Part shown: in pieces, positions 1-5,576 of the stretch
Numbering within the stretch: position 1 is the first letter of the stretch
Layout of the letters: each line of letters opens with the position of its first letter
Source of the DNA: Candidatus Faecalibacterium faecipullorum
Lineage (GTDB): Bacteria; Bacillota; Clostridia; Oscillospirales; Ruminococcaceae
Direction of reading: 5' to 3'
Length of the DNA stretch: 9,124 nt
NCBI GenBank assembly: GCA_019118985.1
Contig: DWXX01000085.1
Coordinates: 1-9,124, forward strand
Notes under the pieces: generated by a model
The model's database searches: none
The model's input: the letters and a program-made list of their open reading frames with translations, nothing else
Told to the model about the DNA's origin: nothing
Made by a program: the position numbers and the translations under genes

Positions 1-1069
1 GCTCGCAGGCTTCGATGGCGTTGTCCAGCAGGTTGGCCAGCAGGACGGTCAGGTCGGCGGGGTCGAAGGGCAAAGCGGACAGGTCGCTGACGGTGAAGCG
101 GATGTCGATCTTCTTTTCGGTCGCGGCGGCCGCCTTGGTGTTGAACAGCGCGTCCAGGGCGGGGTGCCCGCAGCAGACAAGGACGTCCTGCCCCGTCTGC
201 TGCGCCGCCGCCTGCAGATAGGCCCGGGCGGCGTCATACTGCTGCCGGTCCAGCATCTGGCACAGCACCTCCAGATGGGCGCGGAAGTCGTGTACCTGCC
301 TGCGCTGCCCCTCGTAGAGGGCGCGGGCCGACGCCAGTCCGGCCGACTGGGTCTGCATCTGCCGGTCGAGGGCGCGCAGCTTCTCGCGGTCGCGGGCGGC
401 CCGCTCGGTCTGGTCCAGCAGGCAGAAGACCGCCCCGTTGGCCAGCAGCAGGGCGGCGGTGCAGCCCAGCACCAGCCCGCCGCTCACCGCAAGGCCGCCG
501 CCCACCCGCACAAAGACCGCCAGCGCCCCCAGCGACGCCGCCGGGAAGGCCAGATAGAGCGCCGCCTGCCCCGGCCGGAGCCGCAGCTGCCTGCGGCGGG
601 GATAAAGGCGGCGGAAGGCCAGCACCAGCCCCATCTCTGCGGCATAGTAGATGAGGGCTGAGACGATGTAGGGCACCCGGTGCTCCCAGGCCTGCAGCTG
701 CGCCGGCGTCAGCCCGCAGAGCAGCGCCGCCGCCTGGACCATCCCGTAAGAGCGCAGGCAGCTCCCCAGATACCAGAAGGCGGCCAGCAGGCCGGTCTGC
801 AGCAGCGACAGCCCGGCGCAGAACATCCACCCGGCGGCGGCGTACAGGCCGAACTCAAACGCCGTCTTGAGCGCAAAGCCGCTGCGGGTGAACCCGCCGT
901 CGAGGTGGAACAGGACGTTGGCCGCCCACCCCGCGGCCACAGCCAGCCACAGCCGCGCCCCCTGCCAGCGCCGATGGCCAAAGACGGTGAAAAAGAGCAG
1001 CAGGATGATGTAGTCAAACAGGTTGAACAGGAAGGTCAGCGCGCCCCCCAGCAGCTCTTGGAACGACAT
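1..1069 (-). CDS. GHKL sensor histidine kinase (AgrC-like), 3' end off window
   Basis: Membrane sensor kinase expected to phosphorylate the LytTR regulator encoded divergently at 1258. Reading from ATG at 1069, the frame stays open to the window edge (356 codons). It starts MSFQELLGGALTFLF and has about six or seven hydrophobic segments in residues 1-230. A cytoplasmic dimerisation region follows with the phospho-acceptor motif QVHDFRAHL (His260). Next comes an AgrC-like segment with GHPALDALFN, then the ATP-binding N-box LLANLLDNAIEAC (Asn350). The G-boxes lie beyond position 1. The start is supported by GGGAG at 1077-1081, seven bases upstream, and by a promoter at 1100-1128. The input signal is unknown; no AgrB/AgrD-like peptide genes are visible nearby. 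Kinase family assignment is firm, but the partner is inferred from adjacency. Confidence 0.92.
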   Translation of the reverse strand, partial: MSFQELLGGALTFLFNLFDYIILLLFFTVFGHRRWQGARLWLAVAAGWAANVLFHLDGGFTRSGFALKTAFEFGLYAAAGWMFCAGLSLLQTGLLAAFWYLGSCLRSYGMVQAAALLCGLTPAQLQAWEHRVPYIVSALIYYAAEMGLVLAFRRLYPRRRQLRLRPGQAALYLAFPAASLGALAVFVRVGGGLAVSGGLVLGCTAALLLANGAVFCLLDQTERAARDREKLRALDRQMQTQSAGLASARALYEGQRRQVHDFRAHLEVLCQMLDRQQYDAARAYLQAAAQQTGQDVLVCCGHPALDALFNTKAAAATEKKIDIRFTVSDLSALPFDPADLTVLLANLLDNAIEACE

Positions 1070-1099
1070 GGGTCATCTCCCTTTCCCTTGGATGCACCC

Positions 1100-1128
1100 A
1101 TCATACAGCAGACCGGCCCAAAAGGCAA
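1100..1128 (-). promoter_or_regulatory. Promoter of the histidine kinase gene
   Basis: On the minus strand, -35 TTGCCT (1128-1123) and -10 TATGAT (1105-1100) are separated by exactly 17 bp. This predicts a start of transcription near 1093, about 24 bases before the kinase ATG. The -35 box sits inside the loop of a 9-bp inverted repeat (1115-1142). No LytTR-type repeat is oriented towards this promoter. Confidence 0.65.
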
Positions 1129-1142
1129 ATCTTTTTTGGGCC
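1115..1142. repeat. 9-bp perfect inverted repeat around kinase -35 box
   Basis: GGCCCAAAA (1115-1123) and TTTTGGGCC (1134-1142) form a perfect inverted repeat with a 10-base loop. The -35 box of the kinase promoter (1123-1128) lies at its centre. It lies upstream of the predicted kinase transcript start and upstream of the regulator transcript start, so it would act as DNA (an operator) rather than as an RNA hairpin. No binding protein can be assigned. Confidence 0.5.
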
Positions 1143-1161
1143 GCGCCGGGCTGCGCCTGCG

Positions 1162-1191
1162 GTTTACCGCGCGCCGCCCCGCGTTCACCGC
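1162..1191 (+). promoter_or_regulatory. LytTR-type tandem operator upstream of the response regulator
   Basis: Two direct repeats, GTTTACCGC (1162-1170) and GTTCACCGC (1183-1191), start 21 bp apart, which is two helical turns. Tandem sites at this spacing are typical of LytTR-domain dimers. The second copy ends exactly 30 bp before the -10 box at 1222, placing the repeats near -46 and -67, a usual activator position. The same arrangement recurs upstream of 2113. The binding protein is inferred to be the adjacent LytTR regulator, giving autoregulation. Confidence 0.7.
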
Positions 1192-1218
1192 AAAAATGCC
1201 CCTGGCGGGGCGGTTTTG

Positions 1219-1227
1219 TGGTACAAT
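1219..1227 (+). promoter_or_regulatory. Extended -10 promoter element of the response regulator
   Basis: TGG followed by TACAAT (1222-1227) is an extended -10 box; transcription should start near 1234, leaving a leader of about 24 bases. The expected -35 position (about 1199-1204) has no good match, as expected for an activator-dependent promoter. A small inverted repeat, GCCCC (1198-1202) with GGGGC (1207-1211), occupies that spot. Confidence 0.65.
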
Positions 1228-1257
1228 AGCCTTGTCGAAACAAAGGGGGACTCACAG

Positions 1258-1980
1258 ATGCATTTTATCGTGTGCGACGACGACCCGGCCTTCGCCCGGC
1301 AGCTCTGCGGCATGATCGAGGACTGCTGCGCCCGGCAGAACTGGCCCTGCAGCTGCCAGGCGGCGGACGGCCCGGCCGCCCTGGCGCAGACCGACCTGAC
1401 CGGGGCGGACGCGCTGTTCCTGGACATCGAGATGCCGCGCACCAGCGGCCTCGACGCCGCCCGACGCCTGCGGGAGCGGTACCCCGAGCTGCTCATCGTC
1501 TTTGTGACCAGCTTCATCCAGTATGCGCCGGCGGGGTACGAGGTGCGGGCCTTCCGCTACCTGCTCAAGAGCGAGCTGGACGCCCGGCTGCCCCGGTGCC
1601 TCGCCGACATCCGGGAGGAGCTTGCCGCCGCCCGCCGGGCCATCCAGGTGCGCACCGCCGACGGGCAGCAGTTCGTCCTGCTGCGCCCGGTGGTCTATAT
1701 GGAGGGCACCGCCCGCCGGCACATCCTGCTGCACCTGACAAACGGCGGGCGGCAGACCCGGCTGGAATGCATCGGCCTGCTCTCCGAGCTGGAAGGGCAG
1801 CTTGCAGGCGCGGGCTTTCTGCGGATCCAGCGCAGCTACCTGGTCAACATGGCCCACATCGAAAAGATCACCAACTACTACGCCTACCTTTCCACCGGCG
1901 AGGCGCTCAAGGTGTCGGTGCAGAACTACCGGGAGGTCTGCCGGCAGTTCCTGCTCTGGAAGGGCCGCCACCTGCTGTGA
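1258..1980 (+). CDS. LytTR-family response regulator (AgrA/LytR type)
   Basis: Two-component response regulator and transcription factor of 240 residues. The receiver domain (about 1-120) has the acidic cluster Cys-Asp-Asp-Asp at residues 6-9, phospho-acceptor Asp56 in FLDIEMP, Thr84 in FVTS and Lys104 in YLLKS. The LytTR DNA-binding domain (about 130-236) has the signature FLRIQRSYLVNMAHIEKI (residues 187-204). The position that is usually His in RIHRSYLVN is Gln191 here. ATG at 1258 is chosen over in-frame codons from 1216 because AGGGGG lies at 1244-1249 with good spacing and the receiver domain begins at MHFIVCDDD. It is divergent from the GHKL kinase, its likely partner. The same operator lies upstream of it and of 2113, predicting self-activation and control of the next two genes. 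Confidence 0.95.
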   Translation: MHFIVCDDDPAFARQLCGMIEDCCARQNWPCSCQAADGPAALAQTDLTGADALFLDIEMPRTSGLDAARRLRERYPELLIVFVTSFIQYAPAGYEVRAFRYLLKSELDARLPRCLADIREELAAARRAIQVRTADGQQFVLLRPVVYMEGTARRHILLHLTNGGRQTRLECIGLLSELEGQLAGAGFLRIQRSYLVNMAHIEKITNYYAYLSTGEALKVSVQNYREVCRQFLLWKGRHLL

Positions 1981-1990
1981 CCTACCCTGT

Positions 1991-2020
1991 TTTTACCGCC
2001 GCGCAGCCGCCGTTTACCGC
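1991..2020 (+). promoter_or_regulatory. LytTR-type tandem operator upstream of the 2113-3044 pair
   Basis: Direct repeats TTTTACCGC (1991-1999) and GTTTACCGC (2012-2020) start 21 bp apart. The second ends exactly 30 bp before the -10 box at 2051. Sequence, spacing and distance to -10 match the operator at 1162-1191. It begins 11 bases after the regulator's stop codon. A GGTAAA (2029-2034) also forms an inverted repeat with the TTTACC of the second copy and falls in the -35 region; that element is absent from the first operator. Confidence 0.75.
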
Positions 2021-2047
2021 ATTTGTGTGGTAAAGCACGCGGCGATG

Positions 2048-2056
2048 TGTTACACT
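2048..2056 (+). promoter_or_regulatory. Extended -10 promoter element of the 2113-3044 pair
   Basis: TGT followed by TACACT (2051-2056) is an extended -10 box, aligned base for base in position with the regulator's own promoter. Transcription should start near 2063. There is no recognisable -35 box, consistent with dependence on the LytTR activator. No terminator is visible between the regulator and this promoter, so read-through from 1258-1980 is also possible. Confidence 0.65.
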
Positions 2057-2068
2057 CCCAGCAGAAAA

Positions 2069-2085
2069 GGGCGGCCAGTCCGCCC
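2069..2085 (+). promoter_or_regulatory. GC hairpin in the 5' leader of 2113
   Basis: GGGCGG (2069-2074), loop CCAGT, CCGCCC (2080-2085) forms a six-pair GC stem that would begin about six bases from the predicted mRNA 5' end. Such a hairpin can protect a transcript from 5' decay. It is followed by a poor U run (TGTTTTG), so attenuation is less likely. The ribosome-binding site at 2097-2103 lies outside the stem. Confidence 0.4.
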
Positions 2086-2112
2086 ACACTGTTTTGAGGA
2101 GGTAACAACCAG

Positions 2113-2658
2113 ATGAAAAAGAAAAACATCCTGTACATGGCCGCATGGGCAGCGGCGGCCGTCCTGCTGGTGGTGCTGGCCCTTGCGCTCTTCCTTGCCA
2201 CCGGCTCGGACATCATGCTGCTGGTCTGCGCCGTCATCCTCATGGCCGACATCTTCTGCATCCCCATGCTCAAGACCAAGGTGATGCAAAAGAAGGCGGC
2301 GCAGCTGGCCAAAGACTTCCCCCGTCAGCTGACCTTCGAGGCCCACGACGGCATCTTTTATTTTGACAGCGAGAAGGGCCGGGCGGCCGTCGTCTGGCGG
2401 AACAACCCCTTCTCCCTCCAGACCATCGACCTGACCAAGGTCTCCGGCATCGAGGTGAAGGACGGCCGGCAGTTCCGCGGGACCATGCGGGTGTGGTGCC
2501 AGTTCCTTTTGAACGGCGAGAAGATCCGCATCCACACCCTGTGGGTGTCGGGCAACCGGCAGCTCGGGATGCAGCACCCCAAGGTGGTGTCGGCCATCTC
2601 CAAGGCCGAGCAGCTGGCCGAGGTGCTGACCGAAGCCAGGGCCAAAGCCCTCTCCTGA
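2113..2658 (+). CDS. Unrecognised membrane protein, two N-terminal helices and soluble C-terminal domain
   Basis: A 181-residue protein I cannot assign to a named family. Residues 1-5 are basic, two hydrophobic segments follow (about 7-29 and 33-52), and Lys residues come next (54-61), so the C-terminal part should be cytoplasmic. Residues 70-150 look like alternating beta strands (QLTFEAHDGIFYFD, AAVVWRNNPFSLQTIDL, GIEVKDGR, MRVWCQFLL, EKIRIHTLWV). A helix rich in Ala and Glu ends the protein (157-180). This resembles a PH-like or bPH barrel-plus-helix outline, but that is only an inference from pattern. AGGAGGT at 2097-2103 gives a strong start. The LytTR operator at 1991-2020 makes it the predicted main target of the adjacent two-component system. 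It probably shares a transcript with 2679. Confidence 0.85.
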   Translation: MKKKNILYMAAWAAAAVLLVVLALALFLATGSDIMLLVCAVILMADIFCIPMLKTKVMQKKAAQLAKDFPRQLTFEAHDGIFYFDSEKGRAAVVWRNNPFSLQTIDLTKVSGIEVKDGRQFRGTMRVWCQFLLNGEKIRIHTLWVSGNRQLGMQHPKVVSAISKAEQLAEVLTEARAKALS

Positions 2659-2678
2659 CCGGGGCGGAGGGCGCGGCC

Positions 2679-3044
2679 ATGGGCCTTTGGAACTACTGTT
2701 TCGGCGACTTTTACATGAAGGACGACGTCATCACCCCCAACTGCAAAGCCTGCCGCATCCGGATGGAAAAGACGGGCCCGGCCCGGCTCTTCCTGCTGCC
2801 CTGCTGGCACGGGGAGAGCTACCAGCCGTCGGCGGAGTATTACCTGCGCAACTGCAGCGGGCCCATCGCCGGCGTGGAGGAGATCCCCACCGGGCGGCGC
2901 GCCTGCCGGGTGCAGCTGTGCCGCTGCCCGCAGTGCGGGGTGCGCCGGGTGATGGTGCAGGACTTTCTGCAAGTCCGCGGCGCAGAGTACCACATCTACC
3001 GCCGCGATTACGACATCCAGGAACTGTCCGCCCTGCTGCGGTAG
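2679..3044 (+). CDS. Unrecognised cysteine-rich protein with paired CxxC motifs
   Basis: A 121-residue soluble protein of unknown function starting MGLWNYCFGDFYMKDD. It has a CKAC pair (Cys22, Cys25) and a CRCPQC cluster (Cys81, Cys83, Cys86). Cys22/Cys25 with Cys83/Cys86 could form a zinc-ribbon-like four-Cys site whose halves are about 57 residues apart; further Cys lie at 7, 42, 59 and 76. There is no signal peptide or membrane segment. ATG at 2679 is preferred over upstream in-frame ATGs, which overlap the previous gene, because GGAGG lies at 2666-2670 with eight-base spacing. It follows the 2113 gene by 20 bases, so the two form an operon under the LytTR promoter, closed by the terminator at 3066. 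Zinc binding is inferred. Confidence 0.8.
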   Translation: MGLWNYCFGDFYMKDDVITPNCKACRIRMEKTGPARLFLLPCWHGESYQPSAEYYLRNCSGPIAGVEEIPTGRRACRVQLCRCPQCGVRRVMVQDFLQVRGAEYHIYRRDYDIQELSALLR

Positions 3045-3065
3045 GGCGGACGCAGATACAGCAAA

Positions 3066-3110
3066 GGGCCCCGCCCCTCCCGCAACATGGGAAGGGCGGG
3101 GCCCTGTTTT
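3066..3110. terminator. Strong hairpin terminator between convergent genes
   Basis: A 16-base stem (3066-3081 with 3089-3104, one mismatch, loop GCAACAT) is followed on the plus strand by TGTTTTGGTTTT. It closes the 2113-3044 operon. It also lies 11 bases past the stop of the minus-strand exchanger gene. On that strand the following run is only TTTGC, so termination there is plausible but weaker. Confidence 0.85.
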
Positions 3111-3114
3111 GGTT

Positions 3115-4086
3115 TTACAGCAGGAACTGCACGGCGCAGTAGGCGGCGTAGACAGCCAGCAGGGCCGCGCCCTGCCAGCGGTAGAGCCGGCCCCTGCGCA
3201 AAGGCGGCACAACCAGCAGCAGCATCACCAGGAACATCACCGGCAGGTCCAGCACCAGGGAGGCGCTGCGGCCCAGCAGCTCGGCGTCGGCCGGCAGCCC
3301 GAAGGGGGCCAGCGCCGCCGACACCCCGCAGACCAGCACCAGGTCGAAGAGGTTCGCCCCCACCACGTTGCCCAGCGACAGCGCCCCGTGCCCCCGCACC
3401 AGCGAGGTGATGGCGGTGGTCAGCTCGGGCAGGGAGGTGCCCAGGGCCACCACCGTCAGGGCGATGACCGACTCCGGCACGCCCAGCGCCGCCGCGATCA
3501 GGATGCCGTTGTCCACCATCAGGTCCGCCCCGACGGCGATGAGCACCGCGCCGACGGCAAGGCCCAGCAGGTCCCGCCGCAGCGGGCTCTCCCCTTCCGC
3601 CTCGCCGGGGGCGGCGTCGGGGGCGGCGGCAGGGCCCCGGCGGGCCTGCAGGATCTGCGCGGCGAGGTAGGCCGCGAAGAGGGCCAGCAGCGCCGCCCCC
3701 ACCCACCGGCTGAACCAGCCGGCGGTGTAGGCCACCGCGGCAAAGAAGGCCGCCGCCGCGAAGAAGAAGGCCGCCGGCAGCCGCAGCGCCGCGCCGTCGG
3801 CTTTGCCCGGCCGCACCGCGATGGTGATGGCCGCCACCAGGGCGGCGTTGCAGATAATCGAGCCGACGGCGTTGCCATAGGCGATCTCGCCGTGGCCGGC
3901 CAGGGCCGACGAGGCCGAGATCATCACCTCGGGCAGAGTGGTGCCCACCGACACCACCGTCGCGCCGATCAGCAGATCGGGCAGGCGGAACTTGCGGGCG
4001 ATGCCCACCGCCCCGTCCACGAACCAGTCCCCGCCCTTTACCAGTACGAACAATCCGGCGCAGAACCACAGCAGTGCAGCCAGCAT
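3115..4086 (-). CDS. Na+/Ca2+ exchanger family membrane protein (CaCA, YrbG-like)
   Basis: Cation antiporter of 323 residues, the usual length for bacterial CaCA proteins, with about ten membrane segments. Two inverted alpha repeats carry the family signature. Alpha-1 is GATVVSVGTTLPEVMISAS (residues 41-59; Glu53) followed by GNAVGSIICN (71-80). Alpha-2 is LTVVALGTSLPELTTAI (210-226; Glu221) followed by GNVVGANLFD (239-248). These Glu and Asn residues bind the transported cations in the family, so the protein looks functional. The halves are joined by a Pro/Ala/Glu-rich cytoplasmic loop (about 148-170). AGGAGG at 4095-4100 supports the start. It follows the CmpB-like gene by 38 bases and is probably co-transcribed. 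Ion specificity (Ca2+ or another cation, exchanged for Na+ or H+) cannot be read from sequence. Confidence 0.93.
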   Translation of the reverse strand: MLAALLWFCAGLFVLVKGGDWFVDGAVGIARKFRLPDLLIGATVVSVGTTLPEVMISASSALAGHGEIAYGNAVGSIICNAALVAAITIAVRPGKADGAALRLPAAFFFAAAAFFAAVAYTAGWFSRWVGAALLALFAAYLAAQILQARRGPAAAPDAAPGEAEGESPLRRDLLGLAVGAVLIAVGADLMVDNGILIAAALGVPESVIALTVVALGTSLPELTTAITSLVRGHGALSLGNVVGANLFDLVLVCGVSAALAPFGLPADAELLGRSASLVLDLPVMFLVMLLLVVPPLRRGRLYRWQGAALLAVYAAYCAVQFLL

Positions 4087-4124
4087 CCGATACGCCTCCT
4101 TTCCGTTTCCTCACATGGTATGCC

Positions 4125-5405
4125 TCAGACGGGCTTTTTCATGTTGGGGTAGATGCGGACCATCCGCTCGTCGGGGAAGCGGGCGTCCAGCCAGACGTCC
4201 AGGCTGTTTGCGGCCGGCACCCCCTCCGAGCGGGCGTCGCTGCGGATGAGCGCCAGCCCCGACACCGCCATGTTGACCGCCATGAACAGCGCCACCGCCG
4301 CCGTCAGCCAGCGGCCGGTGTGCCGGCGGATGGCCCCGATGACCCGCATCACATGGGGGTGGAGCAGCTTGACCCAGGCCACCGCCGCAAAGCCCCAGAA
4401 AAAGCAGTACAGCAAATTGATGCGCCCCCCGAGGTTGAAGGGGATGGCGCTGTAGTCCCAGAAGATGACCCCGAACACCAGCTCGCCCAGGGCGCTGCAG
4501 ACGTATTCATAGGCGCCCCCCATCAAGGTGCCCAGGACGAACAGCTCGCTGGAGGTGCGGGCGCTGCCGTCCCGCTTGCGGGGCAGCAGCACCGACGCGG
4601 CCACCAGCGCGGCCCCCCACACGATGCTGAAGGGCCCCCACACCAGGCTGGAGCGGCTCATCCAGACCCCCATCCGCAGCCGGCAGAAGATGGTCTCGGT
4701 GATGTCCCCCGCCAGCGACCCGATGGTGAACAGCCAGACCACCTCGGCAAAGCTGGTCTCCCGCTCCACCCGGGCGGGGCGCTGGGCGCGGGGGTAAGCC
4801 CCCTCCACCCGGCGCTCCATCCGCAGGGCGATGCGGTCGTAGAGGGTGCGGGAGCCCTCTTCCAGCGCGCGGTTCAGCCCCTCCAGACGGGTGGTCCGCC
4901 GCCGCAGGATGGCGGCGCTGCCCGCCTGGTCCAGCACGGCCTGGATACCCAGCACCCAGGCGAGAGTCTTCATCAGCCAGCCGGGCAGCAGGGCGAACAG
5001 CCAGGTCAGAAGGTCGTTGCCCCACAGCACCACGACGCAGCCCAGCGCGCCCCACAAAAGGGAGTAGGGCAGGCAGACATAGCCGTCGATGTTGAACCGG
5101 TGGCCCGAATAATCCCACCAGGTGCGGTGGTGCAGCCGCTCCAGGGTCTTGGCGGCCACCCACTCGGCGACGGTGCCCACCACCACGCACCCCAGGAACA
5201 GGTAGAGCAGGTTGTCCCGCAGGTCGGCAAAGCCGACGGTCATCACCACCGCCGCCATGCCGTAGACATAGCAGAAGGGCCCGGCCGCAAAGCCGCGCTT
5301 GACGAACCCCCGGCCCCGGGCCGCCGAGACTACCGTCTCAGCCACCCACCCCAGGAACGAGTAAACGATATACAAAAGCGCCAGGTCGTACCATGAGTAT
5401 TGCAT
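4125..5405 (-). CDS. Tandem CmpB-like membrane protein (putative ABC transporter type IV family)
   Basis: A 426-residue polytopic membrane protein with two copies of a domain matching the family often annotated as putative ABC-transporter permease CmpB. Copy 1 (about 16-120) has SFLGWVAETVV, FAAGPFCYVYG and WWDYSGHRFNIDGYVCLPYS. Copy 2 (about 226-340) has SLAGDITETIF, LVWGPFSIVWG and FWDYSAIPFNLGGRINLLYC. A charged segment (about 166-218), rich in Arg and Glu and probably a cytoplasmic coiled region, separates them. A last membrane helix (367-387) and a polar tail of about 40 residues close the protein. Start: ATG at 5405 with AAGGAG upstream and a promoter at 5456-5485. No ATP-binding subunit is present in the window, so a transport role is unproven. 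It leads an operon with the exchanger gene. Confidence 0.88.
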   Translation of the reverse strand: MQYSWYDLALLYIVYSFLGWVAETVVSAARGRGFVKRGFAAGPFCYVYGMAAVVMTVGFADLRDNLLYLFLGCVVVGTVAEWVAAKTLERLHHRTWWDYSGHRFNIDGYVCLPYSLLWGALGCVVVLWGNDLLTWLFALLPGWLMKTLAWVLGIQAVLDQAGSAAILRRRTTRLEGLNRALEEGSRTLYDRIALRMERRVEGAYPRAQRPARVERETSFAEVVWLFTIGSLAGDITETIFCRLRMGVWMSRSSLVWGPFSIVWGAALVAASVLLPRKRDGSARTSSELFVLGTLMGGAYEYVCSALGELVFGVIFWDYSAIPFNLGGRINLLYCFFWGFAAVAWVKLLHPHVMRVIGAIRRHTGRWLTAAVALFMAVNMAVSGLALIRSDARSEGVPAANSLDVWLDARFPDERMVRIYPNMKKPV

Positions 5406-5455
5406 CTTTGTCTCCTTGTCAGTCCTGCGGCGGTCGCACCGTTAAAGTACGACTT

Positions 5456-5485
5456 ATTTTACCACATTTTCCCCCGCCCATACAA
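5456..5485 (-). promoter_or_regulatory. Promoter of the CmpB-like/exchanger operon
   Basis: On the minus strand, -35 TTGTAT (5485-5480) and -10 TAAAAT (5461-5456) are separated by 18 bp, with TGG directly before the -10 box giving an extended -10. The predicted transcript start is near 5449, leaving a leader of about 44 bases. Upstream, CTGTAAA occurs twice (5505-5511 and 5516-5522), 11 bp apart, on the plus strand; its meaning is unclear. Confidence 0.6.
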
Positions 5486-5576
5486 GTGTATCTGCATGGG
5501 CAGACTGTAAAAATTCTGTAAACACGCCAAAAACAGGCGCAGTATGACTTTTAATTTTATGTACAGTGGTTTTGCT

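Noticed and set aside
164..1017. Several open frames on both strands across the kinase region
   Set aside because: The minus-strand frame from 1069 that runs off the left edge is uninterrupted and contains the H-box and N-box, so the others are shadows.
1216..1257. Upstream in-frame start for the response regulator
   Set aside because: It would overlap the -10 box and lacks a ribosome-binding site; the receiver domain starts at the ATG at 1258.
2045..2116. Short frame starting MCYTPSRKG upstream of 2113
   Set aside because: It begins inside the -10 box, upstream of the predicted transcript start, with no ribosome-binding site.
2493..2678. Upstream ATG for the cysteine-rich protein, inside the preceding gene
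   Set aside because: The extension has shadow-like composition, and the ATG at 2679 has a well-spaced GGAGG.
3109..4152. 347-codon plus-strand frame and 368-codon minus-strand frame across the exchanger gene
   Set aside because: Both are shadows. Only the frame 4086-3115 carries the duplicated CaCA motifs and a perfect ribosome-binding site.
4074..5396. 440-codon open frame on the plus strand opposite the CmpB-like gene
   Set aside because: His/Pro/Gln/Gly-rich composition typical of a GC-rich antisense frame; the minus-strand protein has membrane helices and family motifs.
5525..5539. Small hairpin CGCC/GGCG as terminator of the metallophosphoesterase gene
   Set aside because: Only four pairs with a seven-base loop and a broken U run, so too weak to call.
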